DNA of 64,000 nt, taken from Parerythrobacter lacustris (GTDB lineage Bacteria > Pseudomonadota > Alphaproteobacteria > Sphingomonadales > Sphingomonadaceae). Below are positions 1-8,113 of the stretch, piece after piece (the first letter of the stretch is position 1; each line of letters starts with the position of its first letter). Location: contig NZ_JANKHH010000001.1 in the NCBI RefSeq assembly GCF_024626475.1, forward strand, positions 392,280 through 456,279, in the 5' to 3' direction. Both the position numbers and the translations under genes were made by a program. Under the pieces are notes generated by a model. The model did no database searches. It saw nothing but the letters and a program-made list of their open reading frames with translations, and was not told the origin of the DNA.

Positions 1-485
1 AGTTCCACTTCGATCTGTTCGGCGGCGAGCTGCGCGAAGGCGCGTACCACGCCAAGATCGCGTTCGGTCATCGACCGGTCGGGGGTACGGCTCAGGGCGC
101 AGAAACTGCCGTAGACCGTGCCATCCGACATCCGCAGCGGGACATTGAGGTGACAACCGACGGGCAGCATCTGGGTGATCGCGAACTGCTCGGTGAAGGG
201 AAAGTCTGCCGGGTCCTGGATCAATTCGGGCAAATTGCCCTGCAGCACATGCCAGCAATAACCCTCTTCCTTGGGCTCGCGATAACCGGGCCCCATCGGC
301 AAGTCGAGGTCGGAGCGGACGTTCATCAGCTCGCGGTCATGTTCATGAAACTTGGTCACGAAGGCAATTTCCACCCCGAGGTGTTCGCGCACGGCATCGA
401 GGATACGATCGACCCGCGATGCCGAGGAATCGATTTCGGCACCGGGTAAGTCGAGAGCAACGGCAAGCGATGGCTGATCTGTCAT
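1..485 (-). CDS. GAF domain protein, C-terminus cut by window edge
   Basis: The first 161 residues are present, starting MTDQPSLAV, and the gene runs off the left edge. Residues about 25-160 look like a GAF sensor fold: a region around FVTKFHEHDRE, then a CHLNVPLR and GTVYGSFC core typical of the PYP/phytochrome-like GAF class. Proteins starting this way in related bacteria often continue into an EAL or GGDEF domain, but that part is not visible. It lies 64 bases downstream of nrsF on the same strand, so it could be read from the same transcript. The ligand is unknown. Confidence 0.75.
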   Translation of the reverse strand, partial: MTDQPSLAVALDLPGAEIDSSASRVDRILDAVREHLGVEIAFVTKFHEHDRELMNVRSDLDLPMGPGYREPKEEGYCWHVLQGNLPELIQDPADFPFTEQFAITQMLPVGCHLNVPLRMSDGTVYGSFCALSRTPDRSMTERDLGVVRAFAQLAAEQIEVE

Positions 486-549
486 ATCCGCAGCTTGCGC
501 CCTTCGCCCTAAATAGTTGTTAATGCTGAAGGGTAGGCTGCAAAGCGGC

Positions 550-1197
550 TCACCACTTGAGCAGCGGCGGGAGCAGGAAGCGCCCCGCGATCGCGCCGAC
601 CAGCACCGGCGCCGCATGCCACAGCCCGATATGCATAACATCGTCGATCGGGCAGCTGAGGCCGTAGGCCGCGCTGCCGAGCGCGGTGGCTGCGACACCG
701 GTCAGCAGGCCTGCGGTGCTGATCGAAACCGGTGCGCCGCGTCGCAACCAGTGGACCAGCGCGCCGGTGACCAGCAGCGAGCACACGAGCCCCGCGACGA
801 GGCAATATATGCCGTGCTCGTCATGATAGGCGGCCGGGCCGCCCGGTTGCGCCAGCAAGGTGACCAGTGCGGCAACCGGCAGTACTGCGGCCGTCGCCAT
901 GGCCCATTTCGGACCCTCGTAACGATTGCCCACCCGGGGACTCGCCATCGATACCACTGCCACGGCCGCTGCGGCCCCCGACGCCAGCAACAGGCCATTG
1001 CCGATATAGAAGAACGGCGAGGCGTGGCCGTACACGCCCGTCATCCACAGACCTTCTACCAACTGCACGAGCAGGACCGTGCCAACCAGCGCCAGCACTG
1101 CCAGCGCGAGCCCGTCGCGCAGCTTCAGCGTTCGCACCGGTGCCAGATCATTTGCCAACTGCCCGACCAAGGGATTGGGAACCCGTTCCATTATCAT
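550..1197 (-). CDS. nrsF: NrsF-type membrane anti-sigma factor (DUF1109)
   Basis: A 215-residue inner-membrane protein with about six hydrophobic segments, matching the DUF1109/NrsF family that sequesters the partner ECF sigma factor. Cysteines at 132 and 182 are 50 residues apart. Caulobacter NrsF is described as having two conserved periplasmic cysteines with this spacing, thought to sense metal stress; a third cysteine at 139 is extra. The start overlaps the sigma gene by 4 bases (ATGA), so the pair is translationally coupled. The gene is last in the bufA1-doxX-sigF-nrsF operon. Inference: it releases the sigma factor on copper or similar metal stress. Confidence 0.88.
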   Translation of the reverse strand: MIMERVPNPLVGQLANDLAPVRTLKLRDGLALAVLALVGTVLLVQLVEGLWMTGVYGHASPFFYIGNGLLLASGAAAAVAVVSMASPRVGNRYEGPKWAMATAAVLPVAALVTLLAQPGGPAAYHDEHGIYCLVAGLVCSLLVTGALVHWLRRGAPVSISTAGLLTGVAATALGSAAYGLSCPIDDVMHIGLWHAAPVLVGAIAGRFLLPPLLKW

Positions 1198-1724
1198 TCT
1201 GCCTTCTCAACAAGCGCGGCCAGCTTCTTGAGGCCGCGATGGATATTTACTTTGACTGCGGACTCCGACTGTCCGCTGCGTTCGGCCGCCTCTGCAATCG
1301 ACAGCCCTTCGATTTTCACCAGCTCGATGGCTTCGGATTGCTTGCTCGGTATCTGGACGAACATCCGCTCTAGGCTGAGCCGGGCAAGCAGGGCGTCCTC
1401 GCCGCTGTCTTCCGCCGCATCGTGGTCCTCCAGCGCATCTTCCTCGGTGCGATAGACTTTCCGCAAATGGTCGACCCAGCGATAGCGCGCGATCGCCGCG
1501 AGCCACGGCAGGAATGGCCGGCTTGCATCCCAGCTGGCGCGCTTGCGATGCACAGCCAGCATCACTTCCTGCACCAGATCGTCGAGCATAGCCGGGGCAC
1601 AGCGGCGGCGGAAATAGCGCTCCAGCCACAGCTGCACCTCGGTCAGCAGCACGGTATAGGCCTGCTTGTCGCCCTGCTGCGAGGCCGCCATCAGGCGCGC
1701 CAGCGTGGGTTCGTCTGCAATCAC
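1194..1724 (-). CDS. sigF: ECF sigma factor, SigF type
   Basis: A 176-residue ECF sigma factor. Region 2 (about 15-85) contains DDLVQEVMLAVH and the WLAAIARYRWVDHLR recognition segment. Region 4 (about 120-170) contains the helix-turn-helix LSIAEAAERSGQSESAVKVN. It lies directly before nrsF with a 4-base overlap and 24 bases after doxX. In Caulobacter the SigF/NrsF pair controls bufferin operons from GTAACC-N16-CGAA promoters. Two exact copies of that motif face both bufferin genes here, one of them reading into this operon, so autoregulation is likely. Confidence 0.9.
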   Translation of the reverse strand: MIADEPTLARLMAASQQGDKQAYTVLLTEVQLWLERYFRRRCAPAMLDDLVQEVMLAVHRKRASWDASRPFLPWLAAIARYRWVDHLRKVYRTEEDALEDHDAAEDSGEDALLARLSLERMFVQIPSKQSEAIELVKIEGLSIAEAAERSGQSESAVKVNIHRGLKKLAALVEKAE

Positions 1725-1748
1725 TTTTGCCTCCCCCGACCGGTCCCG

Positions 1749-2201
1749 TCACTGTCGCATCTTGATGAACAGCGCGTCGAGCGAAAAGCGCCCGCCACCA
1801 CGCGACAGGAGAACCAGAGCAAGCGCCGCCCACAGGCTGTGGACCGGCCACCAGGCCTCGGGGAAGATCAGGAACTGGATCACCAGCGACATCCCCAGCA
1901 GACCTGCCGCACCGATCCGGGTGAACAGCCCCAAGGCAACCAGCACTGGCAGGAAGAACTCGGCATACATCGACATCGGCACCATGATCTGGGGCGATAT
2001 CGGCAGGCCGAATTCCTCGAACAGAAAATACTGTGTCTCGTCGATCTGGAACCAGGTGCCGTCCACCACCTTGGTCCGGCCCGAACTCCAGAACACTTGC
2101 GCCAGCGCAAGCCGGGTGAGCAGCAGCGCGCCGCTCTCGATCCATTTGCCGGACAAGGCTTCCGCCACTCGGTCGTAAGTCGCAAGGACGCGCTGCATCA
2201 T
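1749..2201 (-). CDS. DoxX family membrane protein
   Basis: A 150-residue protein with four hydrophobic segments and the DoxX pattern LLLTRLALAQVFWSSG near residue 30. DoxX proteins regularly accompany bufferin genes and are sometimes named BufD; their biochemical role is not settled. The gene lies 23 bases downstream of bufA1 and 24 bases upstream of sigF, within one minus-strand operon. The start has two consecutive ATG codons behind a GGGAG-type ribosome site; either could be used. Confidence 0.85.
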   Translation of the reverse strand: MMQRVLATYDRVAEALSGKWIESGALLLTRLALAQVFWSSGRTKVVDGTWFQIDETQYFLFEEFGLPISPQIMVPMSMYAEFFLPVLVALGLFTRIGAAGLLGMSLVIQFLIFPEAWWPVHSLWAALALVLLSRGGGRFSLDALFIKMRQ

Positions 2202-2224
2202 GCTCTCCCGTCGCTACCGTGCGA

Positions 2225-2509
2225 TCAGCGCTTGACCGGGGTCAGCGAACCCTTGCCCTTGGGGGTGCTGATCTTGGTGCAGGTTCCCTTGTCGACCAGC
2301 TTCCAAGCGTTGCCCTGATAGTCGCGGGTCGAGGTGCCCGAGCAGCTGGTGCCCGGCCCGGCCGCGCAATCGTTCTTGCCTGCCTTGGCAACGCCGTAGC
2401 ACTTTTCCTTGGCCCCGCCCTGCGCGGTGGCGGGAGTGGTCGCCAGACCGGCGGCGATACCGGCGGCGAGCGTGAGGCCGGCGATGCGGGCAATGTTGGA
2501 CTTGGTCAT
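2225..2509 (-). CDS. bufA1: BufA1-type bufferin precursor (DUF2282)
   Basis: A 94-residue secreted precursor. It has a signal peptide (about residues 1-30, AlaX-type end at TPATAQ) and a mature part with [13 protein letters not shown] and four cysteines at 37, 48, 56 and 77, the DUF2282 pattern. Bufferins are ribosomal peptides whose cysteines become copper ligands after modification by a DUF692 enzyme (BufB) with a DUF2063 partner (BufC). Those enzymes are encoded on the opposite strand beside bufA2, so they may serve both precursors. A longer upstream open frame exists, but the start chosen gives the clean signal peptide. Confidence 0.88.
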   Translation of the reverse strand: MTKSNIARIAGLTLAAGIAAGLATTPATAQGGAKEKCYGVAKAGKNDCAAGPGTSCSGTSTRDYQGNAWKLVDKGTCTKISTPKGKGSLTPVKR

Positions 2510-2575
2510 CGAAATTCTCCTCGGCGTGAATTTTCTTAGGGGGTGCCCCGGCAATGAAGCGGAACTGTCGGGGAG

Positions 2576-2601
2576 TTCGGGCCTCGCCCGCCATTGGTTA
2601 C
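2576..2601 (-). promoter_or_regulatory. SigF-type promoter for bufA1-doxX-sigF-nrsF
   Basis: On the minus strand this reads GTAACC, 16 bases, CGAA (plus strand: GGTTAC at 2596-2601, TTCG at 2576-2579). It equals the SigF motif known from Caulobacter with exact spacing. It is about 70 bases upstream of bufA1. Confidence 0.85.
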
Positions 2602-2623
2602 TGGGTGCAAAATTTTTTGGCCT

Positions 2624-2649
2624 GTAACCATGCGCCTTGGTGTATCGAA
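2624..2649 (+). promoter_or_regulatory. SigF-type promoter for bufA2-bufB-bufC
   Basis: GTAACC at 2624-2629, 16 bases, CGAA at 2646-2649. It is the mirror of the bufA1 promoter, back to back with 22 bases between the two -35 elements. It leaves about a 50-base leader before bufA2. Confidence 0.87.
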
Positions 2650-2708
2650 ATGCTGTCTGTCCGCTCGCGGACGGTCCAATCGCAACACGTCTTGTGGAGA
2701 ATTCAGTC

Positions 2709-2987
2709 ATGACCAGAAACACCGCATTCGCCGCTGCCGCCGCAGCGCTCGCCCTTAGTTCGGCCGCCGCCTTCGCCGCAGAACCGCCCGCTGGAAGCTC
2801 GGGCAAGGCCATCAGCGCCAATGACACCGTCCACTGCTATGGCGTGCATGATTGCAAGGGCAATTCGGACTGCGCGACCACCGAGAGCGCCTGCAAGGGC
2901 CAGAACGCCTGCAAGGGCCATGGCTTCAAGGCGATGAAGGCTGGCGAATGCCTGACCAAGGGCGGAACGATCGGCGATATCGGCTGA
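2709..2987 (+). CDS. bufA2: BufA2-type bufferin precursor
   Basis: A 92-residue secreted precursor. The signal peptide is about residues 1-24, ending AAAFAAEP. The mature part has six cysteines (43, 49, 55, 62, 68, 81) in the pattern [14 protein letters not shown] followed by two ACKGQ/ACKGH-like repeats, typical of the BufA2 class. It is first in an operon with bufB and bufC and has its own SigF-type promoter. Inference: after modification it buffers copper in the periplasm. Confidence 0.9.
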   Translation: MTRNTAFAAAAAALALSSAAAFAAEPPAGSSGKAISANDTVHCYGVHDCKGNSDCATTESACKGQNACKGHGFKAMKAGECLTKGGTIGDIG

Positions 2988-2997
2988 TTGGTCACCC

Positions 2998-3046
2998 TGC
3001 ACGGTCCGGCGGCCAGACCCTCCCCCCACCGCCGCCGGATCGTGCA
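2998..3046 (+). promoter_or_regulatory. Large hairpin between precursor and enzyme genes
   Basis: A 16-base arm at 2998-3013 pairs with 3031-3046 with one mismatch. It encloses a 17-base C-rich loop. No T-run follows, so it is not a standard terminator. Inference: it stabilises the bufA2 message or limits read-through so that precursor exceeds enzyme. Confidence 0.7.
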
Positions 3047-3067
3047 ACCTTCCGTGCGAACTTCGCG

Positions 3068-3907
3068 ATGATGAACACGATCTCCCGTTTCGACGGCTTC
3101 GGGCTCGGCCTGCGCCGGACGCATTACGCCGACTTCCTCGATGGCGATGTGCCGGTCGATTTCGTCGAAGTGATTTCCGAGAATTTCATGGTCGACGGCG
3201 GCAATCCGCTGCGCGTGCTGACGCAGGTGCGCGAAAAGCTGCCCGTCATCCTGCACGGCGTCTCGATGTCGATCGGCTCGGCGCACGGGCTGGATTGCGA
3301 GTATCTTCGCCGTCTCAGGGCGTTGGCGGAGCGGATCGAACCCTTGTGGGTGTCCGACCATCTGTGCTGGACCCGCACCAGCGCGCACAACAGCCACGAC
3401 CTGCTGCCGATGCCCTACACCGAAGAGGCGCTGCGGCTGGTGTGCGACAACATTGATCACGCGCAGGAAGCGCTCGGCCGCGCTATGCTGTTCGAAAACC
3501 CGTCGAGCTATCTCACCTTCCCCGAGGACGAAATGCGCGAATGGGAATTCGTCGCCGAAATGGCCAAGCGCAGCGGCTGCTACCTGCTGCTCGACGTCAA
3601 CAACATCTATGTCAGCGCGCACAATCACGGGTTCGACGCGAGCGAATGCCTGCGCGCCCTGCCGCATGACCGGGTGCGCCAGATCCACCTCGCGGGCCAT
3701 ACCGACGGGGAAATCAAGATCGATACCCACGATCAGCCGGTATGCGGCGGGGTGTGGGACCTCTATCGCGAGGCGGTTGCGTTGGCCGGCCCGGTCGCGA
3801 CGATGATCGAGCGCGACGACGGTATCCCGCCATTGCCGGAATTGCTCGACGAACTCGATGTCGCACGCAGTATCGCCGCCGGGACGCGAAGCAAGGTCGC
3901 TGCATGA
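3068..3907 (+). CDS. bufB: BufB, DUF692 multinuclear iron oxygenase (MNIO)
   Basis: A 279-residue TIM-barrel enzyme of the DUF692/MNIO family, which installs oxidative modifications on cysteines of bufferin precursors using two or three irons. Family motifs are visible: VISENFM near 37, LHGVSMS near 63, SDHLCW near 97, FENPSSY near 142, LLDVNNIYVSAHNH near 175, HLAGH near 207 and IERDDG near 248, which supply the His/Asp/Glu/Asn metal ligands. Two adjacent ATG codons (3068, 3071) could start it. It overlaps bufC by 4 bases. Confidence 0.92.
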   Translation: MMNTISRFDGFGLGLRRTHYADFLDGDVPVDFVEVISENFMVDGGNPLRVLTQVREKLPVILHGVSMSIGSAHGLDCEYLRRLRALAERIEPLWVSDHLCWTRTSAHNSHDLLPMPYTEEALRLVCDNIDHAQEALGRAMLFENPSSYLTFPEDEMREWEFVAEMAKRSGCYLLLDVNNIYVSAHNHGFDASECLRALPHDRVRQIHLAGHTDGEIKIDTHDQPVCGGVWDLYREAVALAGPVATMIERDDGIPPLPELLDELDVARSIAAGTRSKVAA

Positions 3908-4692
3908 CGCTTGCGGCGAGCCAGAAGGATTTCATGGCGCAGGTGCTCGACGAGGATCATGCGCTGCCCGACGGCTGGAGCGCGCGCCATGCGGCAGGCC
4001 TGGCGATCTATCGCAACAATTACCGCACCTCGCTGGTCGAAGCACTGCGCTCGACCTACGAGCGGACTGCCTCCTATGTCTGCGAGGAAGCTTTCCGGCA
4101 GGCGGCGGTGCATCATTTGATTACCCATCCGCCGAAGAGTTGGACGCTCGACCGCGCGGGCGACGGCTTTCCCGATACGCTGCGTGAGCTGTTCAAGAGC
4201 GACCCCGAGGTCGCCGAACTCGGCTGGCTCGAAGCGGCGATGCAGCGCGCCTTTGTGGCCGCCGATGCCGCGCCGCTCGATGCGGCGGGTTTTGCCGGGG
4301 CGACCGCGCTGTTCACCGAGGACGACTGGAGCGCAATGCAACTGGCATTCCTGCCCGGCACCGCGCTCGCCCCGGTGGAGCATGATATTCCCGCGCTTTG
4401 GCGCGCGGTCGATCCCGACGGCGAAAGCCCGTCGCAGGCCGATCGTCTCGACGCACCGATGCACCTCCTCGTTTGGCGCGAGGGGTTGAAGCCGGTCTTC
4501 CGCCTCATCGACCGGTCCGAAGGCGAGGCGATGGCCGCGCTCCTCGGCGGCACAAGCTATGGCGACGCCTGCGCCATGCTGGTCGACCGGCTGGGCGAAG
4601 AGGCCGCCATCGCGCAGGCCGGCGCCATGCTCGGGCGCTGGCTGCACGACGGCCTGATCGAAAGTGTCAGTTCGCCCGCTGCGAGGGGATGA
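3904..4692 (+). CDS. bufC: BufC, DUF2063 partner of the MNIO enzyme
   Basis: A 262-residue protein with the DUF2063 N-terminal region (AIYRNNYRTSLVEALRSTY near 35, FRQAAVHHLITHPP near 65). In related systems this domain recognises the precursor leader and delivers it to BufB. The start overlaps the bufB stop as ATGA, so the two are made together. Its 3' end overlaps the convergent DUF885 gene by 26 bases, leaving no room for a terminator between them. Confidence 0.9.
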   Translation: MTLAASQKDFMAQVLDEDHALPDGWSARHAAGLAIYRNNYRTSLVEALRSTYERTASYVCEEAFRQAAVHHLITHPPKSWTLDRAGDGFPDTLRELFKSDPEVAELGWLEAAMQRAFVAADAAPLDAAGFAGATALFTEDDWSAMQLAFLPGTALAPVEHDIPALWRAVDPDGESPSQADRLDAPMHLLVWREGLKPVFRLIDRSEGEAMAALLGGTSYGDACAMLVDRLGEEAAIAQAGAMLGRWLHDGLIESVSSPAARG

Positions 4693-6439
4693 ATTCCTCC
4701 CGCACCGCCTTCGCCATCAGGTCGAGCGGAATGATCCCCTGGCTCAGCAGGAAGTCGTTGAACGCTTTCTCGTTGAACCGTTCGCCCAGCGCGACCTCAG
4801 TCTCGATCCGCAGGTCGACCAGCTTGCGGTAGCCGTAGTAATAGCTGCCCGCCTGCCCCGGCGCGCGGAACTGGTAGCGGTCGAGCTCCTGCTTCACCAT
4901 GCCGGGGGAGAACAATGCGTCCTCGCTCAGCACCCGCCCGGCTTCCTCGCGGCTGATCATGCCGAGATTGAGCATCGGGTCGAGGAAGGCGCGGGCGGTG
5001 CGCAGCAGGCGGAACTGCTGGGCGATGAACTGGCCCTCGATCGGCTCGTGCGGCAACATCTCGGCCTCGGCATAGAGCGCCCAGCCTTCGACGTTGACGC
5101 TGTTGAAGGCATAGAGCAGCCGCGCGAGGCTGACGCCCTGCTTGACCAAAGCATCGAACTGCATCTCGTGGCCAGGGCGGGCTTCGTGCGCGCTCAGCGT
5201 CCAGCTTGCCGCCGGGTGGTTGAAATCGTCATAGGCTTCGTCTGCCGGGGCGGTCGGGTTGGAGACGGTGAGCACGAATGTCCCCTGCTCGCCGGTGTTG
5301 CCGATCAGCCGCGGCGGGCGCATGTGCGGCGCGGGCTGCGCGGCGCTCTCGGCGACCGAGGCGACGCGCATCTGCAGCACCGTGTCGGGCAGGCTGACGA
5401 TCTGGTTCTCGCGGATTTTCGCCTCGAGCTCGGCATTCACCCCGCGGTAAAATTCCTCGATTTCCTCAGCAGGAATGGTGTCCTGCTTGAGGCGGCGCAT
5501 GACCGATTTGTAGTCGGTCTCGGTCCAGCCGTTCTTCGCCGCGATCTGCGGTGCGAGCGCTTCCATCTGGGCGCGCACTTCGTAGAAGCCGCGGCGGGCC
5601 TCTTCGATCGCTTCGAGCGGGTCCATGTCGATCCCCACCTGCCGCAGGCTCAATGCATAGAGTTCGGGCGGCAGGCGCGGATTGTCGCGCGCGGTCGGGA
5701 GAACGGTCGCTCTGGTCCATTCGCCATATTCGGTGAGCTGCTGTTCCATCGCATCGAGCGCTGTGTCGGCACCGCCAATCTCGTATTTGGCGAACAGTTC
5801 GCGGATGCCGCTGACGAAGATCGGAACCTTGGCGACCGTTTCCTCGATCTCGACCTTGTAGGGGCCCATTTTGCCCTCTCCCCGGCTCGCTTCGAAGCGG
5901 CGTTTGGCGAGGGTGGTCATCGGCTCGGTGCCCAGCCACTGGCCGGTGAAGCGCTTGAGCAATTCGAGCGCCTTGGGGCGGCGAGCCTCGGCGGTCTGGT
6001 CGGAAAGCAATTGCCCGATGCTGCCGAACAGACCCTGTGGCACGTCATTGTATTCGAGCATGTACTGCCGGTTGAGCGCGAATCCTTCGATGTCCTGGTT
6101 CAGCGAATCAATCAGGATCTGGAGGTCTTGCTTCACATAGGGATTGCTTTCGGATGCAAGCGCGGCCTCGAACTTCGCCTTGAGCGCCGATGCGGCAGCA
6201 ACGTAGCGGTCGTCGCGGTCGAGCGACATGTCGTTCACCAGCCCGTCGTATTGATCGTATCCTGCAGACGAGGCCCCGGTGGGGAAGAACTGTGCCTGCA
6301 TGTCGATCACCTGCTGGGTGTAGGCATTGCTGGTCCCGACCCAATCCTGCGACGCGGCGTCCTCGGTCTGCGCGAGCGCGACGGTCGGCATGGCGGGCAT
6401 GGCGACGGCGAGCGCGATGGCGGCGGCGAAAGTTCTCAT
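4667..6439 (-). CDS. DUF885 family periplasmic metallopeptidase-like protein
   Basis: A 590-residue protein with a signal peptide (about 1-23, ending TVALAQ) and the DUF885 fold. The zinc-site motif HEARPGHEMQ is near residue 410, preceded by SWTLSA, and a conserved EGWALYAE segment follows. DUF885 proteins are related to carboxypeptidase-like gluzincins; the substrate is unknown. It has its own upstream gap of 100 bases before the SDR gene. Its end overlaps bufC on the other strand. Confidence 0.88.
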   Translation of the reverse strand: MRTFAAAIALAVAMPAMPTVALAQTEDAASQDWVGTSNAYTQQVIDMQAQFFPTGASSAGYDQYDGLVNDMSLDRDDRYVAAASALKAKFEAALASESNPYVKQDLQILIDSLNQDIEGFALNRQYMLEYNDVPQGLFGSIGQLLSDQTAEARRPKALELLKRFTGQWLGTEPMTTLAKRRFEASRGEGKMGPYKVEIEETVAKVPIFVSGIRELFAKYEIGGADTALDAMEQQLTEYGEWTRATVLPTARDNPRLPPELYALSLRQVGIDMDPLEAIEEARRGFYEVRAQMEALAPQIAAKNGWTETDYKSVMRRLKQDTIPAEEIEEFYRGVNAELEAKIRENQIVSLPDTVLQMRVASVAESAAQPAPHMRPPRLIGNTGEQGTFVLTVSNPTAPADEAYDDFNHPAASWTLSAHEARPGHEMQFDALVKQGVSLARLLYAFNSVNVEGWALYAEAEMLPHEPIEGQFIAQQFRLLRTARAFLDPMLNLGMISREEAGRVLSEDALFSPGMVKQELDRYQFRAPGQAGSYYYGYRKLVDLRIETEVALGERFNEKAFNDFLLSQGIIPLDLMAKAVREEFIPSQRAN

Positions 6440-6541
6440 GATGGCTTCTCCCCAAATCTTGTGCGAGCCGAGTCGCCCTGCGATGCGCCTTTGGCTAGCC
6501 CCGATCCGACCGGTGCACCAGCGCGGCAGGCGAAAGACCTG

Positions 6542-7504
6542 TCAGGCGGCAAATGCCTGCCCGACCAGCCGCTCGGACAGGTCCCACAGTCGGTCGGCGT
6601 TGCCCTTGTCGAGCGCGTAGGACCGGACGCCGCCGGCCGGATCGCTGTCGTCCTGCTCGGCGACGTGGCAATCCTCGCAATAGACGCCGCCTTTGCCTTC
6701 CAGCTCGTCGCAGGTGGCGGCCCAGCAAGTCGTCGCCGCGCCTTGGGGAATCGTTTTGAAGCCCTGCGCCTGCGTGCCGCTCTCTTTCGCATTGTCCTCG
6801 ATCCGCTTCATCATCCACGCGACGTCTTCCTGCGTCATGTGGCGGCCGAGATTGGTCATGATCCCGCCCGGATGGAGCGCGATGGCGTGGACGCCCTTCG
6901 CGCCGTAGCGGTCCTCCAGCCCGACGCTGAACAGGATGTTCGCGGTCTTCGACTGGCCGTAGCTGATCCATTTGTCGTATTCGCGGCTCTCGAAATTGGG
7001 ATCGTCGAGATCGACCGGGGCGATATGATGCCCGCGGCTCGAAAGATTGACGATCCGCGGACGTTTGCCCTTTTCGACCAGTGGCATCAGCTCGCTGGTG
7101 AGCAGGAAATGGCCCAAGTGGTTGGTCCCGAACTGCATCTCGAACCCGTCGGCCGTGGTGCCTTGCGGGCAGGCCATCACCCCGGCGTTGTTGATCAGCA
7201 GGTCGATCTTGTCGAACCGCCCGCGCGCTTCTGCACCGGCCTTGCGCACGCTGTCGAGCGAGGCGAGATCGACCACCTGCGTATCGACCGTCGCCCCGGT
7301 TTCGGCGGCGATTTCCTGCGCGGCTTCATCGAGCTTCGCCTGGTCACGCCCGGCGAGGATGATATGCGCGCCCTTGGCGGCCATCGCCCGCGCGGTTTCC
7401 TTGCCCAGACCGGAATATCCGCCGGTAATCAAAGCGGTCGGCCCTCTCAGGTCCTTGCCTTCCAGCACATCGTCCGCCGTGCTCGCGAAACCGAACTCGC
7501 TCAT
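6542..7504 (-). CDS. Short-chain dehydrogenase/reductase, retinol-dehydrogenase-like
   Basis: A 320-residue SDR. The nucleotide site is TGGYSGLGKETAR (near 27), NNAG is at about residue 105, and the catalytic Ser and Tyr-x-x-x-Lys appear as NLSSRGHH and YGQSKTAN. Closest in layout to WW-domain oxidoreductase/retinol dehydrogenase-like SDRs of about 320 residues. The C-terminal part (about 235-300) carries four cysteines (CWAATC and CEDC). The substrate cannot be told from sequence. The start was chosen at the ATG giving the standard N-terminus; a longer frame reaches into the next gene. Confidence 0.85.
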   Translation of the reverse strand: MSEFGFASTADDVLEGKDLRGPTALITGGYSGLGKETARAMAAKGAHIILAGRDQAKLDEAAQEIAAETGATVDTQVVDLASLDSVRKAGAEARGRFDKIDLLINNAGVMACPQGTTADGFEMQFGTNHLGHFLLTSELMPLVEKGKRPRIVNLSSRGHHIAPVDLDDPNFESREYDKWISYGQSKTANILFSVGLEDRYGAKGVHAIALHPGGIMTNLGRHMTQEDVAWMMKRIEDNAKESGTQAQGFKTIPQGAATTCWAATCDELEGKGGVYCEDCHVAEQDDSDPAGGVRSYALDKGNADRLWDLSERLVGQAFAA

Positions 7505-7517
7505 TGCCAATCTCCTC

Positions 7518-8045
7518 TCAACCCAATCGCATTTCATATAGGAATTCGTCGTCGCGATGTTGCCCGACCCAGAAGTCGATATCCGCGATCTTGTCGAAGC
7601 CATAGCGGGAGTAGAACCGCTGCGCGCCGAAATTCTCCGCCCAGACGGACAGCTGGATCGCGTCGTGGCCGCGCCGCCGCGCCTCGGCGATGGCCCATTC
7701 CATCAGTGCCGCGCCGATCCCCTCGCCGATGCGGGCCAAGTCGGTATAGAGCTGGCCGAGCGCGATCGGGTCGCGCGCGCCGGAGTGCTCGGCATACCAG
7801 CTCGGGTATCGCAGCTTGACGTAGCCGAGCAAACCGGCGCCATCGCAGGCAAGCTGGTGGATGCACTGATCGCCAGCGACCTCCTCGCGCACCGAGGCTT
7901 CGGAATAGACCTCCTCGAGGAAGCTCTCGAGGTCTTCGGGCCGGTACAGGTGGCCGAACGCCGCGCAGAACGTGTCGTTTGCAAACCTCGCGAGCGCGGG
8001 GACATCGTCGAGGGTGGCGGGCCGCAGAATCATAGTGGCAGGCAT
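7518..8045 (-). CDS. GNAT N-acetyltransferase
   Basis: A 175-residue GNAT protein. The acetyl-CoA loop is GEGIGAALMEWAIAEAR (motif A, near 107), followed by the FYSRYGF motif near the end. It starts 13 bases upstream of the SDR stop side on the same strand. The first ATG gives MPATMILRP; the ATG four codons later (8033) is an equal alternative and gives the more usual GNAT start. The acceptor is unknown. Confidence 0.82.
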   Translation of the reverse strand: MPATMILRPATLDDVPALARFANDTFCAAFGHLYRPEDLESFLEEVYSEASVREEVAGDQCIHQLACDGAGLLGYVKLRYPSWYAEHSGARDPIALGQLYTDLARIGEGIGAALMEWAIAEARRRGHDAIQLSVWAENFGAQRFYSRYGFDKIADIDFWVGQHRDDEFLYEMRLG

Positions 8046-8113
8046 AGGCGCTCGCCAGCGCCTTGTCGCGCCTCGCAGGCCGTGGCATCGGTGCAGGCAG
8101 AGGAGATCGCCGG

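Noticed and set aside
4664..7819. Plus-strand open frame of 1051 codons
   Set aside because: It is antisense to the DUF885 and SDR genes, which have clear motifs. Its composition is the Arg/His/Gly-rich pattern of shadow frames in GC-rich DNA.
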